Positions 27,992 through 36,953 of a stretch of 64,000 nt of DNA are shown here, piece by piece. Position 1 is the stretch's first letter, and the number at the start of each line of letters is the position of its first letter. The translations under genes were made by a program, and so were the position numbers. This DNA comes from Thiomicrorhabdus sp. 6S3-12 (GTDB lineage Bacteria > Pseudomonadota > Gammaproteobacteria > Thiomicrospirales > Thiomicrospiraceae): contig NZ_JAGETW010000006.1 in the NCBI RefSeq assembly GCF_017571475.1, positions 124,001-188,000 on the forward strand, written 5' to 3'. Below the pieces are notes generated by a model. It had not been told where the DNA came from, ran no database searches, and saw nothing but the letters and a program-made list of their open reading frames with translations.

Positions 27992-30900
27992 TTGCCATTT
28001 ATTGGTTTCACTCTGCAGGAAAACGGACAGGGCGTTATCTGCCCGAAAAATTGTTCATTTGATGAGAAAGTAAAAGTAGATACTGTGCCATTAGATCAAA
28101 CCAGTCGTACTGCGATTAAAATGTCTGCCGCACGTCGTAAGAGTGCGGCCATGAAAGCGAAAGTTAAAGACAAGCCGCTCGGGGATACGGAGGAAGGCAT
28201 GCAGGATGGTATTGCCGATCAGGATCGAATGACGGCTGAACTCAGCGATACGCTACGCGAGGCCGAGAAGTACGCCAAACCTTCGGGTGTCGGCATGTCT
28301 TACTCCTGGGTATTTAAAGATGTTGTTCTGATTTTCTGCATCCTGTTTGCAGTTTTTCTTACCATTGTTCTGGTCGGTTACCATCAGGACGATCCGGGAT
28401 TCAATTCTTCCTCAATGAGCAGTGAAATCCAGAATTACGGGGGCAAAACCGGTGCCTGGATCTCTTCTTTCCTGTTGGCGGTATTCGGTGTATTTGCTTA
28501 TCTCATCCCGGTCGGAATTCTGCTCGCTGGCTGGTTCACTCTGCGCCTACCGTTACGGGAGGATGAAGGCGAGATCGATTTTTATCGATTCTTTTTCAGT
28601 CTGCTTGGGGTTCTGCTGATGGTCAGTGCCGGAGCAGGGATGGCGAACCTTTTTCTGCATCCGGAGGTTTTTTCCAATGAACTGCCGTTCTCTCCGGGCG
28701 GCATCTGGGGCAAGGTGTTAAGTAACCAATTGGTCGAGTCTCTGGATCTTTTGGCAACGACTTTGATTTTGCTCGGAACCTTCGCCATTTCCATTAGTTT
28801 GCTATTGAGTCAGTCGTGGCTGACCATTCTTGAGGTCACGGGACGCCTGACACTGAATCTTATCGAGTGGAGCAAACAGCAGTGGCAGAACCGAGTCAAT
28901 GAATCTGAAAAATGCCAGAAATTAATTTGTCGTTTACGCGATGCGTTGTTGCCTTTTGCCCGTGAAAAAGCCGCTATGGCCGCAGATGTTTCCGGTTCTG
29001 AGGATGCTTCGTCGGTTAAGAACGTTAAAATTCTGCGAAACGAGTCGAGTGCTTCGACCTCAGCAATCTCTCAGGAAAAACCGGACTCAAGTAATGGTCG
29101 TCTGCAAAACATCAAATCGGCATTGTTTAATACCTTGAGCGGTCTGAAGAACAGAGGGAAACCGGCAGCGCATCCGATTGTCGAAGATAAGGTTATGCCG
29201 CCGATCAATCCGGATGATCCTCTACCGCAAGCGGATCGGAAGCCTGATATGCAGAACGAATTTAAGCCAAAATCCGGACCTGAACCCAGACCCGAATCCA
29301 AAGCGGCCGAAGTTTCTGCGGTTTCTTCACCGAAGGCAAGTGCCTCTGAGCAGGCCGTGCCGTCGCGGGATATGCCGGTTGTGCCTGACAGTGCCGCAGT
29401 TGCTCAAGCAGAGACGCAGTCTCCAGACGATTTTGAACTGACCCCTTATATTGAAGAGGGAGAGGGTAGCGATGCCAGCGTGCCAAATGCGGCTCATTCC
29501 GCAGCGGATACTGCACAACAGACTGCGGATGCGACCAAGCCTGGGCGTGAAGACGGTTCAGCTCCAGAAGTGAAGTCCTATAATCGCGATCCGAGCGCTT
29601 ATCATCAGCAACATAATATGCAGTTGCCTTCCTTGGAATTGCTGGATCCGTACGAACCGGATGAAGACGGTTTCAGTGAAGAAGAGTTGACCGATCTGTC
29701 TTTACTTCTGGAACAGCGCCTGGCGGAGTTCGGAGTTAAGGTAACGGTCGAGTCGGTGCAACCGGGGCCGGTTGTGACCCGTTTCGAGATACTGCCGGCT
29801 CCTGGGGTCAAAGTCTCTCAGATCAATAACCTGGCCAAGGATCTGGCGCGCGTTCTTTCCGTTAAATCGGTGCGTGTCGTCGATGTTATTCCCGGGAAAT
29901 CGGTAGTCGGGATCGAAATTCCCAACGAGAAGCGCGAGATCGTCAGTTTCCGTGATGTTCTCTCTTCGGGCGAATTCCTGAAGTCGAAGTCGCCGTTGAG
30001 TATCGCGATCGGTAAAGATATTTCCGGTAAACCGGTGGTGGCGGATATTGCCCGCATGCCGCACCTTCTGGTCGCAGGGACGACGGGTGCCGGTAAGTCG
30101 GTCGGGGTTAACAGTATGATCCTGAGTATGTTGTATAAGAGCACGCCTCAGGAAGTCCGTCTGATTATGATCGATCCGAAAATGCTTGAACTTTCGGTAT
30201 ATGACGATATTCCGCACCTGCTGACACCGGTGGTAACCGATATGAACGATGCGGCGAATGCGCTGCGTTGGTGTGTTTTTGAAATGGATCGCCGTTATCA
30301 GTTAATGGCTAAGATGGGTGTGCGTAATATTGCCGGCTTCAATATGAAAGTGCAGAAAGCGATCGATGAAGGTAATCCGATTATCGATCCGCTGCATCAG
30401 CAGGCCGCCTCTTTCGGGCATGATAAAGCGGAAGCGCCGCCGACCTTATCGCCTTTACCTTATATAGTGGTGGTGGTCGACGAATTTGCCGATATGATTA
30501 TGGTGGTCGGTAAAGAGGTCGAGCAGTTGATCGCCCGTATTGCCCAGAAAGCGCGTGCCGCCGGGATTCATTTGATTCTGGCAACACAGAGACCGTCTGT
30601 GAATGTTATTACCGGTCTGATTAAAGCGAATATTCCGACGCGTATCTCCTTTATGGTCAATACCAAAATCGATTCCCGTACCATTCTTGATCAGGGGGGC
30701 GCCGAGCAGCTTCTTGGGATGGGGGATATGCTTTATCTTGCGCCGGGATCGGGATCGCCGAAACGTGTGCACGGTGCCTTTATGAGTGACGAAGAGGTCA
30801 TCCGTGTCGCCGAGTTTGTCAAATCTCAGGGCGAGCCGCAGTATCTGCAGGCCATTACTCAGTCGGCGGAACCGGAAGAAACAGACAAAAGTGGCGGCCC

Positions 30901-31120
30901 GAAAAGCGCCGAAGACGACCCACTGTATGACCAAATCGTGAATTTTGCGATCGAAAACCGCAAAGTATCGGTATCGCTGATTCAACGCCAATTCTCGATT
31001 GGTTATAATCGCTCGGCACGAATTGTCGAGGCGATGGAGCGTTCCGGATTGATTTCAACTTCGAAAACCTCCAGTGGCCAGCGTGAAGTATTGGTCGGAG
31101 GTGACCATCTGCGCGAATAA
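27992..31120 (+). CDS. ftsK: DNA translocase FtsK
   Basis: Up to 1042 aa. The start is uncertain: TTG 27992, GTG 28085 and ATG 28121 are all in frame, and only the first has AGGAG within 13 bases. Four membrane helices lie between about residues 108 and 280. A long acidic/proline-rich linker (about 330-560) precedes the motor domain with P-loop GTTGAGKSVG and Walker B VVVVDEFADM. The C-terminal gamma domain has VSLIQRQFSIGYNRSARIVEAME, which reads the KOPS sequences. It acts at the septum in chromosome segregation; lolA follows 21 bases later. Confidence 0.95.
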   Translation: MPFIGFTLQENGQGVICPKNCSFDEKVKVDTVPLDQTSRTAIKMSAARRKSAAMKAKVKDKPLGDTEEGMQDGIADQDRMTAELSDTLREAEKYAKPSGVGMSYSWVFKDVVLIFCILFAVFLTIVLVGYHQDDPGFNSSSMSSEIQNYGGKTGAWISSFLLAVFGVFAYLIPVGILLAGWFTLRLPLREDEGEIDFYRFFFSLLGVLLMVSAGAGMANLFLHPEVFSNELPFSPGGIWGKVLSNQLVESLDLLATTLILLGTFAISISLLLSQSWLTILEVTGRLTLNLIEWSKQQWQNRVNESEKCQKLICRLRDALLPFAREKAAMAADVSGSEDASSVKNVKILRNESSASTSAISQEKPDSSNGRLQNIKSALFNTLSGLKNRGKPAAHPIVEDKVMPPINPDDPLPQADRKPDMQNEFKPKSGPEPRPESKAAEVSAVSSPKASASEQAVPSRDMPVVPDSAAVAQAETQSPDDFELTPYIEEGEGSDASVPNAAHSAADTAQQTADATKPGREDGSAPEVKSYNRDPSAYHQQHNMQLPSLELLDPYEPDEDGFSEEELTDLSLLLEQRLAEFGVKVTVESVQPGPVVTRFEILPAPGVKVSQINNLAKDLARVLSVKSVRVVDVIPGKSVVGIEIPNEKREIVSFRDVLSSGEFLKSKSPLSIAIGKDISGKPVVADIARMPHLLVAGTTGAGKSVGVNSMILSMLYKSTPQEVRLIMIDPKMLELSVYDDIPHLLTPVVTDMNDAANALRWCVFEMDRRYQLMAKMGVRNIAGFNMKVQKAIDEGNPIIDPLHQQAASFGHDKAEAPPTLSPLPYIVVVVDEFADMIMVVGKEVEQLIARIAQKARAAGIHLILATQRPSVNVITGLIKANIPTRISFMVNTKIDSRTILDQGGAEQLLGMGDMLYLAPGSGSPKRVHGAFMSDEEVIRVAEFVKSQGEPQYLQAITQSAEPEETDKSGGPKSAEDDPLYDQIVNFAIENRKVSVSLIQRQFSIGYNRSARIVEAMERSGLISTSKTSSGQREVLVGGDHLRE

Positions 31121-31141
31121 CGAGATTTCTAGGAAGATTAG

Positions 31142-31774
31142 ATGTTAAAACACTTGCTGAAAACCCTGGCATTCGGAGCGGCGTTTCTTGCCGTACCGGC
31201 GTATGCTCATCCGTTGCAGGATTTTGTCAATCAGTTGAAAACTTTTGAGGCGGATTTCTCTCAGACGCTGCAGGAAGAGGATTATCTGCAGTTCAACCAG
31301 AAAAGCGAGAAAGGGCATTTTAAGTTGTCCCGTCCGAGCAAGCTGGTTTGGGAGTATGCCCCGAAGGACGGACAGAAAATTGTCGTCGATGGGGCTAATC
31401 TTTGGGTTTGGGATAAGGATCTGATGCAGGTCACCGTACGTCCTATTGCCGAGGTGCAAGCGGATATTCCACTCAGTTGGTTGCTGTACGATGAACGAAT
31501 CGAAGAGAAATTTGAAATTATCGATGCCGGAGAGCGTCTGGGGATGAACTGGTATAACCTTGAGCCGAAAAAGGGGACCTATTTCCAGAGCATCGAGATC
31601 GGTCTGAAGGATGGCGTAATGACGGAAGCTTGGCTATATGAAGGGCCGGACAAAGTGACCAAAATCGTTTTCAGCAATATTCAGATCAATCAGCCGCTGG
31701 CCGAAGATAACTTTCGCTTTACTCTGCCGAAAGGCGCGGATCTGATCGGCGAGCCGGTTCAGAACGGACTTTGA
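31142..31774 (+). CDS. lolA: Outer-membrane lipoprotein carrier protein LolA
   Basis: 210 aa with a signal peptide (1-22, ending AYA) and a LolA beta-barrel domain: FEADFSQTLQEED, KGHFKLSRPSKLVWEY and IVVDGANLWVWDKDL. It shuttles lipoproteins across the periplasm from LolCDE to LolB. The ftsK-lolA-rarA order is common in gammaproteobacteria. It overlaps rarA by 4 bases. Confidence 0.95.
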   Translation: MLKHLLKTLAFGAAFLAVPAYAHPLQDFVNQLKTFEADFSQTLQEEDYLQFNQKSEKGHFKLSRPSKLVWEYAPKDGQKIVVDGANLWVWDKDLMQVTVRPIAEVQADIPLSWLLYDERIEEKFEIIDAGERLGMNWYNLEPKKGTYFQSIEIGLKDGVMTEAWLYEGPDKVTKIVFSNIQINQPLAEDNFRFTLPKGADLIGEPVQNGL

Positions 31775-33162
31775 AGTCAACTATCGTGACCCGCGTGAAC
31801 AGTAAATCCTTGTATCAACCCTTATCCGATCGTCTGCGACCACAGACGCTGGATGATTATATCGGTCAGAGTCATCTGCTCGGTAAAAACCGCGTGCTGA
31901 CGCGAATGCTGCAATCGGGAAAACTCTATTCGCTGATTTTCTGGGGACCACCTGGAGTCGGTAAAACTTCTTTGGCACGTCTTTTAGCTAAACAGTCCGA
32001 TCTGCAGTTTATCAATCTTTCGGCTGTTCTTGACGGCGTTAAAGAGGTTCGTGCCGCAGTTGAGCAGGCCAAGATGCAGCGTGAGCAATTCAATCAGGGA
32101 ACTCTGTTGTTCGTGGATGAAGTGCACCGTTTCAATAAAGCGCAACAGGATGCCTTTCTCCCTTTTGTCGAAGACGGAACCTTTGTGTTTATCGGCGCGA
32201 CGACGGAAAATCCTTCGTTTGAATTGAATAACGCTTTGCTCTCGCGCGCTAAGGTTTTGGTCTTGCGTTCTCTGGATGAAGAGGAGTTACAGGAAGTTCT
32301 GCAAAAGGGGCTGTACCGATTGCAGGAGGACTTTAGTGAAGAAATGTCCGCCGAAGGGGAGAGTAGAGAGGTCTCACTGAGTATCGAGCCGAAAGCGGCG
32401 GAAATGATGATTGGTGCCAGCGATGGCGATGCGCGTCGTCTGCTGAACTTTCTCGAGCAGGTAATTGATTTTGTCGACTGGCAACCGAAAGATAATGGGC
32501 TGCAGGCTAATATTCAGATGGCTCATGCCAAAGAAGTCATTCAAGGCGGCTTAAGACGTTTTGATAAAGGCGGCGAAGCTTTCTATGATCAGATTTCTGC
32601 CCTGCATAAGTCGGTGCGCGGTTCCGATCCGAATGCGGCACTTTATTGGTTGACCCGTATGTTGGACGGCGGCGTTGATCCGCGTTACCTGGCCCGCAGG
32701 TTGATTCGCATGGCCTCCGAAGAGATTGCTAATGCCGATCCGAAGGCGCTCCAGGTAGCAGTTAATGCCGCCGAAGCTTATGAGCGTCTCGGCTCACCGG
32801 AAGGCGATCTGGCATTGGCGCAAGCGGCAACCTATCTCGCGGTAGCGCCGAAGTCGAACGCTGTCTATATGGCTTATAAGGCGGCATTGAAAGACATTAA
32901 ACAGCACGGATCTTACGAGGTGCCGTTGCATTTGCGCAATGCGCCGACCAAGTTAATGGCCGAACTGGATTACGGCAAGGAATATCGTTATGCACACGAT
33001 GAACCGGAAGCCTTTGCCGCCGGCGAATGTTACTTCCCGGAAGAGATGGAAGAGCGAGGCTATTACCAGCCTGTAGAAAGAGGCTTGGAGATAAAAATTT
33101 CCGCTAAAATGAGGCATCTGCAAAACCTCAATCAGCAAGCGATTTATAAACGCCGTAAATAG
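31771..33162 (+). CDS. rarA: Replication-associated recombination ATPase RarA (MgsA)
   Basis: 463 aa from TTG 31771, overlapping the lolA stop; GTG 31786 or 31795 are alternatives. AAA+ domain with Walker [11 protein letters not shown], Walker [16 protein letters not shown] and sensor 1 [10 protein letters not shown], followed by the RarA tetramerisation region ([20 protein letters not shown]). It acts at stalled forks with the clamp-loader family. A segment near 185-205 ([16 protein letters not shown]) looks like a species-specific insertion. Confidence 0.94.
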   Translation: MKSTIVTRVNSKSLYQPLSDRLRPQTLDDYIGQSHLLGKNRVLTRMLQSGKLYSLIFWGPPGVGKTSLARLLAKQSDLQFINLSAVLDGVKEVRAAVEQAKMQREQFNQGTLLFVDEVHRFNKAQQDAFLPFVEDGTFVFIGATTENPSFELNNALLSRAKVLVLRSLDEEELQEVLQKGLYRLQEDFSEEMSAEGESREVSLSIEPKAAEMMIGASDGDARRLLNFLEQVIDFVDWQPKDNGLQANIQMAHAKEVIQGGLRRFDKGGEAFYDQISALHKSVRGSDPNAALYWLTRMLDGGVDPRYLARRLIRMASEEIANADPKALQVAVNAAEAYERLGSPEGDLALAQAATYLAVAPKSNAVYMAYKAALKDIKQHGSYEVPLHLRNAPTKLMAELDYGKEYRYAHDEPEAFAAGECYFPEEMEERGYYQPVERGLEIKISAKMRHLQNLNQQAIYKRRK

Positions 33163-33214
33163 AGAAGGGTAACCGGTTTCGAGACTGAACTGAATCAACG
33201 GCAAAGGGGATCTT

Positions 33215-33604
33215 ATGAGTATTTGGAGTTGGTGGGCGATTGCCGCAGGCGGTGCTCTCGGTGCAGTGGCACGCTTTGCCGTTTCGCATCAGGTGTATCT
33301 CTGGTTCGGGCGGGACTTCGCTTGGGGAACCTTGGCCGTAAATGTTGCCGGATCCTTTGCCATGGGCTTGCTGGCCGTCTTATTGATTGATAAATGGTCG
33401 CTGTCGAATGAATGGCGTTCGTTTATTCTGGTTGGTTTTTTGGGTGCCTTTACCACCTTCTCGACGTTTTCTTATGAAACGATGCAGTATATTCAGGTCG
33501 GCGAAATGACCAAGGCAGTGGCGAATATGGCGCTCAGTCTGATTTTGACCTTGAGCGCAGTCTGGCTTGGCATAATCGGCGGTAGACAGTTTTTGGCTTC
33601 CTAG
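33215..33604 (+). CDS. crcB: Fluoride exporter CrcB/FluC
   Basis: 129 aa with four membrane helices and the family motifs GGALGAVARF, NVAGSFAMG and GFLGAFTTFSTFSYE. It forms a dual-topology fluoride channel. AAAGGGGATCTT is the ribosome site. No fluoride riboswitch is evident in the 52-base gap upstream. Confidence 0.95.
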   Translation: MSIWSWWAIAAGGALGAVARFAVSHQVYLWFGRDFAWGTLAVNVAGSFAMGLLAVLLIDKWSLSNEWRSFILVGFLGAFTTFSTFSYETMQYIQVGEMTKAVANMALSLILTLSAVWLGIIGGRQFLAS

Positions 33605-33671
33605 CGGCGAAAGCTTTGGGAAGCATTCGGTTTGAAAATGATTTGTTTGAAATTTTACTTAGGATAGATAA

Positions 33672-34958
<1,287 letters not shown>

Positions 34959-34986
34959 TCCGTAGCGGTTTTTGAATGAAATGATT

Positions 34987-35016
34987 AGCCCGGCTGAGAA
35001 TCAGTCGGGCTTTTTA
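34987..35016 (+). terminator. Rho-independent terminator after serS
   Basis: AGCCCGGCTGA-GAA-TCAGTCGGGCT followed by a T-run. It overlaps the end of the convergent alkyltransferase gene and may work in both directions. Confidence 0.88.
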
Positions 35017-35346
35017 TTTGCCGAAAACAAACAGTACCTGTTCCAGATCCTGTACTTTACCCTCTTTAATATCGATTCCTTCCAGCTTAAGCAGCTTTTC
35101 TTTAGTCTTTTTACCCAAGGCATAATTGCCGATTTCTCCGTTGTTTTTGATCACTCTATGGCAGGGAATAATCAACGGCAGGCGGTTCTTAGCCATGGCG
35201 CTGCCGACAGTCCGATAGGCACGGCTATCAAGAGCACGAGCCAGAGCGGCATAGGTTGTAACCTTGCCTTTGGGAACATCCAGCAGTAATTGATAAACCT
35301 GTTCCGAAAAGCTTAAGTGGCTGTTTTTATTAAGGTCTTTTTTCAT
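35014..35346 (-). CDS. Short O6-alkylguanine alkyltransferase-family protein (active cysteine kept)
   Basis: 110 aa from ATG 35346. It comprises only the DNA-binding/active-site domain of the Ogt/MGMT family: VPKGKVTTYAALARALDS, YRTVGSAMAKN and the methyl-accepting IIPCHRV with C62. The N-terminal ribonuclease-like domain of full Ogt is absent. Atl proteins of this size usually have tryptophan in place of that cysteine; here the cysteine is retained, so repair activity is possible. Confidence 0.88.
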   Translation of the reverse strand: MKKDLNKNSHLSFSEQVYQLLLDVPKGKVTTYAALARALDSRAYRTVGSAMAKNRLPLIIPCHRVIKNNGEIGNYALGKKTKEKLLKLEGIDIKEGKVQDLEQVLFVFGK

Positions 35347-35403
35347 GGCGGACGGCACTTAAAAAAATATCCAAATATTTTAGTAAAAAATGACAAAATT
35401 GCC

Positions 35404-35431
35404 TTGCAAATCTTCGTAAGCACTCTATAAT
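35404..35431 (+). promoter_or_regulatory. Promoter of tRNA-Ser
   Basis: TTGCAA (35404-35409) and TATAAT (35426-35431) are separated by 16 bases and lie 18 bases ahead of the tRNA 5' end. Good sigma-70 match. Confidence 0.75.
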
Positions 35432-35449
35432 ACGCACCCATCAAGACAA

Positions 35450-35540
35450 GGTGGACTGGCTGAGTGGTTGAAGGCGGCGGTCTTGAAAACCGTTGTAGGT
35501 TAGTAGCCTACCTGGGGTTCGAATCCCTAGTCCACCGCCA
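35450..35540 (+). tRNA. tRNA-Ser(UGA)
   Basis: 91 bases including encoded CCA. Acceptor GGTGGAC pairs with GTCCACC; anticodon TGA lies in the loop CTTGAAA; there is a long variable arm (TAGGTTAGTAGCCTA) as in class II tRNAs. The 3' part from 35505 is the left copy of a 41-bp repeat shared with 52520-52560, so this gene is the integration target and stays intact because the element supplies an identical 3' end. Confidence 0.96.
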
Positions 35541-35545
35541 TTATT
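35505..35545 (+). repeat. attL: 41-bp direct repeat in the 3' end of tRNA-Ser
   Basis: The 41 bases from AGCCTACCTG to CCGCCATTATT are identical to 52520-52560. They cover the end of the variable arm, the T arm, acceptor 3' strand, CCA and five further bases, the classical target of tyrosine integrases. Confidence 0.95.
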
Positions 35546-35548
35546 CTA

Positions 35549-35594
35549 AGCGCCTGATTTTAAAGGGTTTTCCTTTAAGTCGGGCGTTTTTTAT
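35549..35594 (+). terminator. Imperfect terminator just inside the left end of the element
   Basis: CGCCTGATTTTAAAGG pairs imperfectly with CCTTTAAGTCGGGCG around a GTTTT loop and is followed by six T. It would now terminate the tRNA-Ser transcript, replacing the chromosomal terminator that has been moved behind the right repeat at 52565. Confidence 0.6.
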
Positions 35595-35626
35595 TTCTGC
35601 TTAGGTATTCTTCTAGGTATCCCTGA

Positions 35627-36028
35627 TTAATCATTATTATCCAAGCAAAACTTTTGAAATAATTCTTCTTTCATTAAACCATCACCTAGTCTTACGGGAT
35701 AATTAGTCATATCATTAAGTGCTTTGTCTAGCCTTTTAGGAATAGCTATTCCAGCCTTCATCAGTTCCTCCCTGAATTCTACTACCCAAATTTTTCGTGC
35801 AATAGGCAGATATACATTAAGTTGATTAATCTGCTCTTTGGTTAGAGATGGCATTCCCGCACAATATAGTAAGAAGCAAATCATCTTGGGGGTGTGTATG
35901 TGGGCGTTGTACTGGATTACCCATCCTTGTTCTTCTGAGAAGCCTCTAAGTAAAGGGTGGATGTCATATATCCCTTTTTGCATATGGGGAACTCTGATGA
36001 AGTCAGGAATTCTGATTGTTTGTGTCAT
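35627..36028 (-). CDS. Hypothetical element protein (133 aa)
   Basis: No recognised domain. Starts MTQTIRIPDFIRVP and is rich in aromatic and basic residues; a hydrophobic stretch (KMICFLLYCAGMPSLT) is short for a membrane helix. It is the leftmost gene of the element, transcribed toward attL. AAGGATAAACAACG precedes the ATG. Confidence 0.55.
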   Translation of the reverse strand: MTQTIRIPDFIRVPHMQKGIYDIHPLLRGFSEEQGWVIQYNAHIHTPKMICFLLYCAGMPSLTKEQINQLNVYLPIARKIWVVEFREELMKAGIAIPKRLDKALNDMTNYPVRLGDGLMKEELFQKFCLDNND

Positions 36029-36115
36029 CGTTGTTTATCCTTTATACATTGGTCACTGGACTCATTCGGTGGATATTAGTTAATTGCAATGTGAAGCCCG
36101 CGTAAGAGGTGGGCT

Positions 36116-36232
36116 TTAAAAAGTAAATGTGACTGTCTTGGTATTCTTATCAACTAACAGGCTGATAGCCTGATTGGATGCCTTCTGACTTAGGATGCTT
36201 CTTGCCTTGCTGATTGCTGCTGCTCTGTTCAT
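36116..36232 (-). CDS. Possible 38-aa protein
   Basis: A short frame starting MNRAAAISKARSIL, ten bases after the end of the 127-aa gene on the same strand, with AAAGAAAG as a weak ribosome site. The composition (Ala/Lys/Ser, then VDKNTKTVTFTF) is protein-like. No family recognised; it ends at a GC-rich dyad (36093-36117). Confidence 0.35.
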   Translation of the reverse strand: MNRAAAISKARSILSQKASNQAISLLVDKNTKTVTFTF

Positions 36233-36241
36233 CTTTCTTTA

Positions 36242-36625
36242 TCAACTTATTGATGGGTTTGCGGCATTCAAAGCATTTACCAATTCTTTCAGATCGGTAA
36301 TGTCAGATTCTGTTTTAAGGATGTCCATTAACCACTTGGCATCATGAAGTGATATTTTTCCACTTTTGAGTGCTTTTAATACTTCTTGTGTATTTTCTGC
36401 TTCCAGTTTTTTAAGGTCGCTGGCTGATCGGGATAAGTGCTGGATTAAATCCATTGCATTATTAATCGCGAATGCATTGCGGCATGCAAAGTCTTGCTTC
36501 TCTCCTTTAAGAACCAATATGTAATCATGAACAAAGGTAGAAAGACCTTGAATCATTACTGCACGAACTTCATCAGCAGTATTTAATGTTTTTACTTCAT
36601 TAGCTAACGTGTTTCCGGTATTCAT
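36242..36625 (-). CDS. Hypothetical element protein (127 aa), mostly helical
   Basis: Predicted to be nearly all alpha-helix, with regular leucines (LIQHLSRSASDLKKLEAEN, LKALKSGKISLHDAKWLMDIL). No domain recognised. CAAGGTAAG lies 7 bases before the ATG. It is separated from the primase gene by a 328-base AT-rich gap with a large inverted repeat. Confidence 0.55.
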   Translation of the reverse strand: MNTGNTLANEVKTLNTADEVRAVMIQGLSTFVHDYILVLKGEKQDFACRNAFAINNAMDLIQHLSRSASDLKKLEAENTQEVLKALKSGKISLHDAKWLMDILKTESDITDLKELVNALNAANPSIS

Positions 36626-36953
36626 AATACTTACCTTGAAAATAATGTAAGTTATTGATTTATAAGATAATTATACTAAATTCTATAGTATAAGTAAAAC
36701 TTTAATTTTAATAAAAGGTAATAAAATCAATAGGTTGTGTGATTATGTTGGGTTAAGAGGGGGGGGTAAATACCCGCGTTTTTTCTGGAGGGATATTGTT
36801 TTTTTAGTGTATAACTCGAGGTTTAAATTTAATCGGGGGGATAAGGTATATATAAGATAGTCTATTTTATAGATATATACTTTTTCTCTCTAAAAACCTT
36901 ATTTTAGCCCCCCGATTAAACGGGTCTATTTCTCCTACACAATCAAAACAGAA
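36626..36953. other. AT-rich gap without genes; possible origin or regulatory region
   Basis: Contains a G-run (36752-36770), the dyad GGGTA-AA-TACCC with a T-run after it (around 36770-36785), and a large inverted repeat at 36828-36920 whose inner part alternates TA. No coding frame of worth. It lies directly behind the primase/helicase gene, so it could hold the element's replication origin; that is inference. Confidence 0.4.
36828..36920. repeat. Long inverted repeat beside the primase gene
   Basis: The arms TTTAATCGGGGGG (36828-36840) and CCCCCCGATTAAA (36908-36920) are perfect 13-bp complements, with TAAGGT (36842-36847) facing ACCTTA (36896-36901) just inside. The centre holds TATATATAAGATAG and TCTATTTTATAGATATATA, which pair partly. 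No T-run follows on either strand, so it is not an ordinary terminator. Confidence 0.8.

Noticed and set aside
33163-33214. Fluoride riboswitch ahead of crcB
   Set aside because: The gap is only 52 bases and lacks the conserved pseudoknot elements; only an ordinary ribosome site is visible.
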